51,404 nt of DNA from Microseira wollei NIES-4236. Its GTDB lineage: Bacteria > Cyanobacteriota > Cyanobacteriia > Cyanobacteriales > Aerosakkonemataceae. Shown piece after piece: positions 51,328 to 51,404 of this stretch. Numbering within the stretch: position 1 is the first letter of the stretch; each line of letters starts with the position of its first letter. The stretch is taken from contig NZ_BLAY01000062.1 of the NCBI RefSeq assembly GCF_020521235.1, forward strand, positions 1 through 51,404, read 5' to 3'. The notes under the pieces were generated by a model that did not search any database, had not been told where the DNA came from, and saw nothing but the letters and a program-made list of their open reading frames with translations. The position numbers were made by a program, and so were the translations under genes.

Positions 51328-51404
51328 GGAAACGCGATGCGAGCAGATTTATCTGCCGTCAATATTAGGTGAATTTAATTAATATTAACACTCAGGTTAA
51401 AAGG

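Overview
The window looks like chromosomal DNA from a filamentous cyanobacterium of the Oscillatoriales type. The evidence is many GCGATCGC (HIP1-like) octamers, an ndhD gene, a Crr7-like protein, the cyanobacterial families DUF2854, DUF2605, DUF2973, DUF2808 and DUF4058, a RppA/RppB-type two-component pair, and very abundant short dispersed repeats built from ATTAGCAATTAGC and ATTACCAATTACC words. No rRNA, tRNA or CRISPR array was seen.

Layout. 1-5937: the 3' part of a very large multi-domain sensor kinase (its visible 5' end is made of in-frame 27-bp tandem repeats), then a receiver-GGDEF-EAL protein. 5938-6860: a duplicated 400-bp block of nested miniature elements. 6861-14140: glycogen debranching enzyme, a lipid-kinase-like protein, Crr7-like protein, a possible structured transcript, DUF2854, two small proteins and a stand-alone receiver. 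14552-16550: decayed TnpB genes and miniature elements. 16571-18796: polyphosphate kinase. 19693-20930: two adjacent ribbon-helix-helix (RHH) genes, each with its own 23-bp-period direct-repeat operator and the same apparent -1 frameshift into a coiled-coil tail, then a third broken copy. 21510-23745: Fe superoxide dismutase and an intact TnpB. 23801-31179: a NarL-type regulator, then a metal-type block on the minus strand (periplasmic adaptor, lipoprotein, His-rich secreted protein, DUF2808, OmpR regulator, histidine kinase). 31419-36924: peptidoglycan-binding protein, DUF2973/DUF2605 pair, threonyl-tRNA synthetase, two DUF4058 genes. 37284-46613: a dead polyketide locus, with one KS-AT-MT-ACP-TE synthase and two acyl-CoA-dehydrogenase-like genes. 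47223-51259: homoserine kinase, a PilH/CheY-like receiver, a coiled-coil protein and ndhD.

The dominant theme is small non-autonomous elements entering genes. Several insertions can be reconstructed to the base from target duplications or from an uninterrupted version in the same window. One element family truncates a DUF4058 gene and splits the polyketide synthase; another, with 3-bp TNA duplications, sits in frame in the leader of the efflux adaptor; a palindromic repeat is duplicated in frame inside homoserine kinase; and a dispersed-repeat word is translated inside the ATPase domain of the sensor kinase.

The most system-like novelty is the RHH pair at 19.7-20.8 kb: two paralogs with different operator sequences but identical operator geometry, and with both reading frames conserved across a GGGGG slip site. 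The polyketide locus is the clearest case of a pathway caught in decay: in-frame stops in all three genes, a frameshift at the thioesterase nucleophile, one miniature-element insertion and one TnpB-element insertion that has itself decayed.
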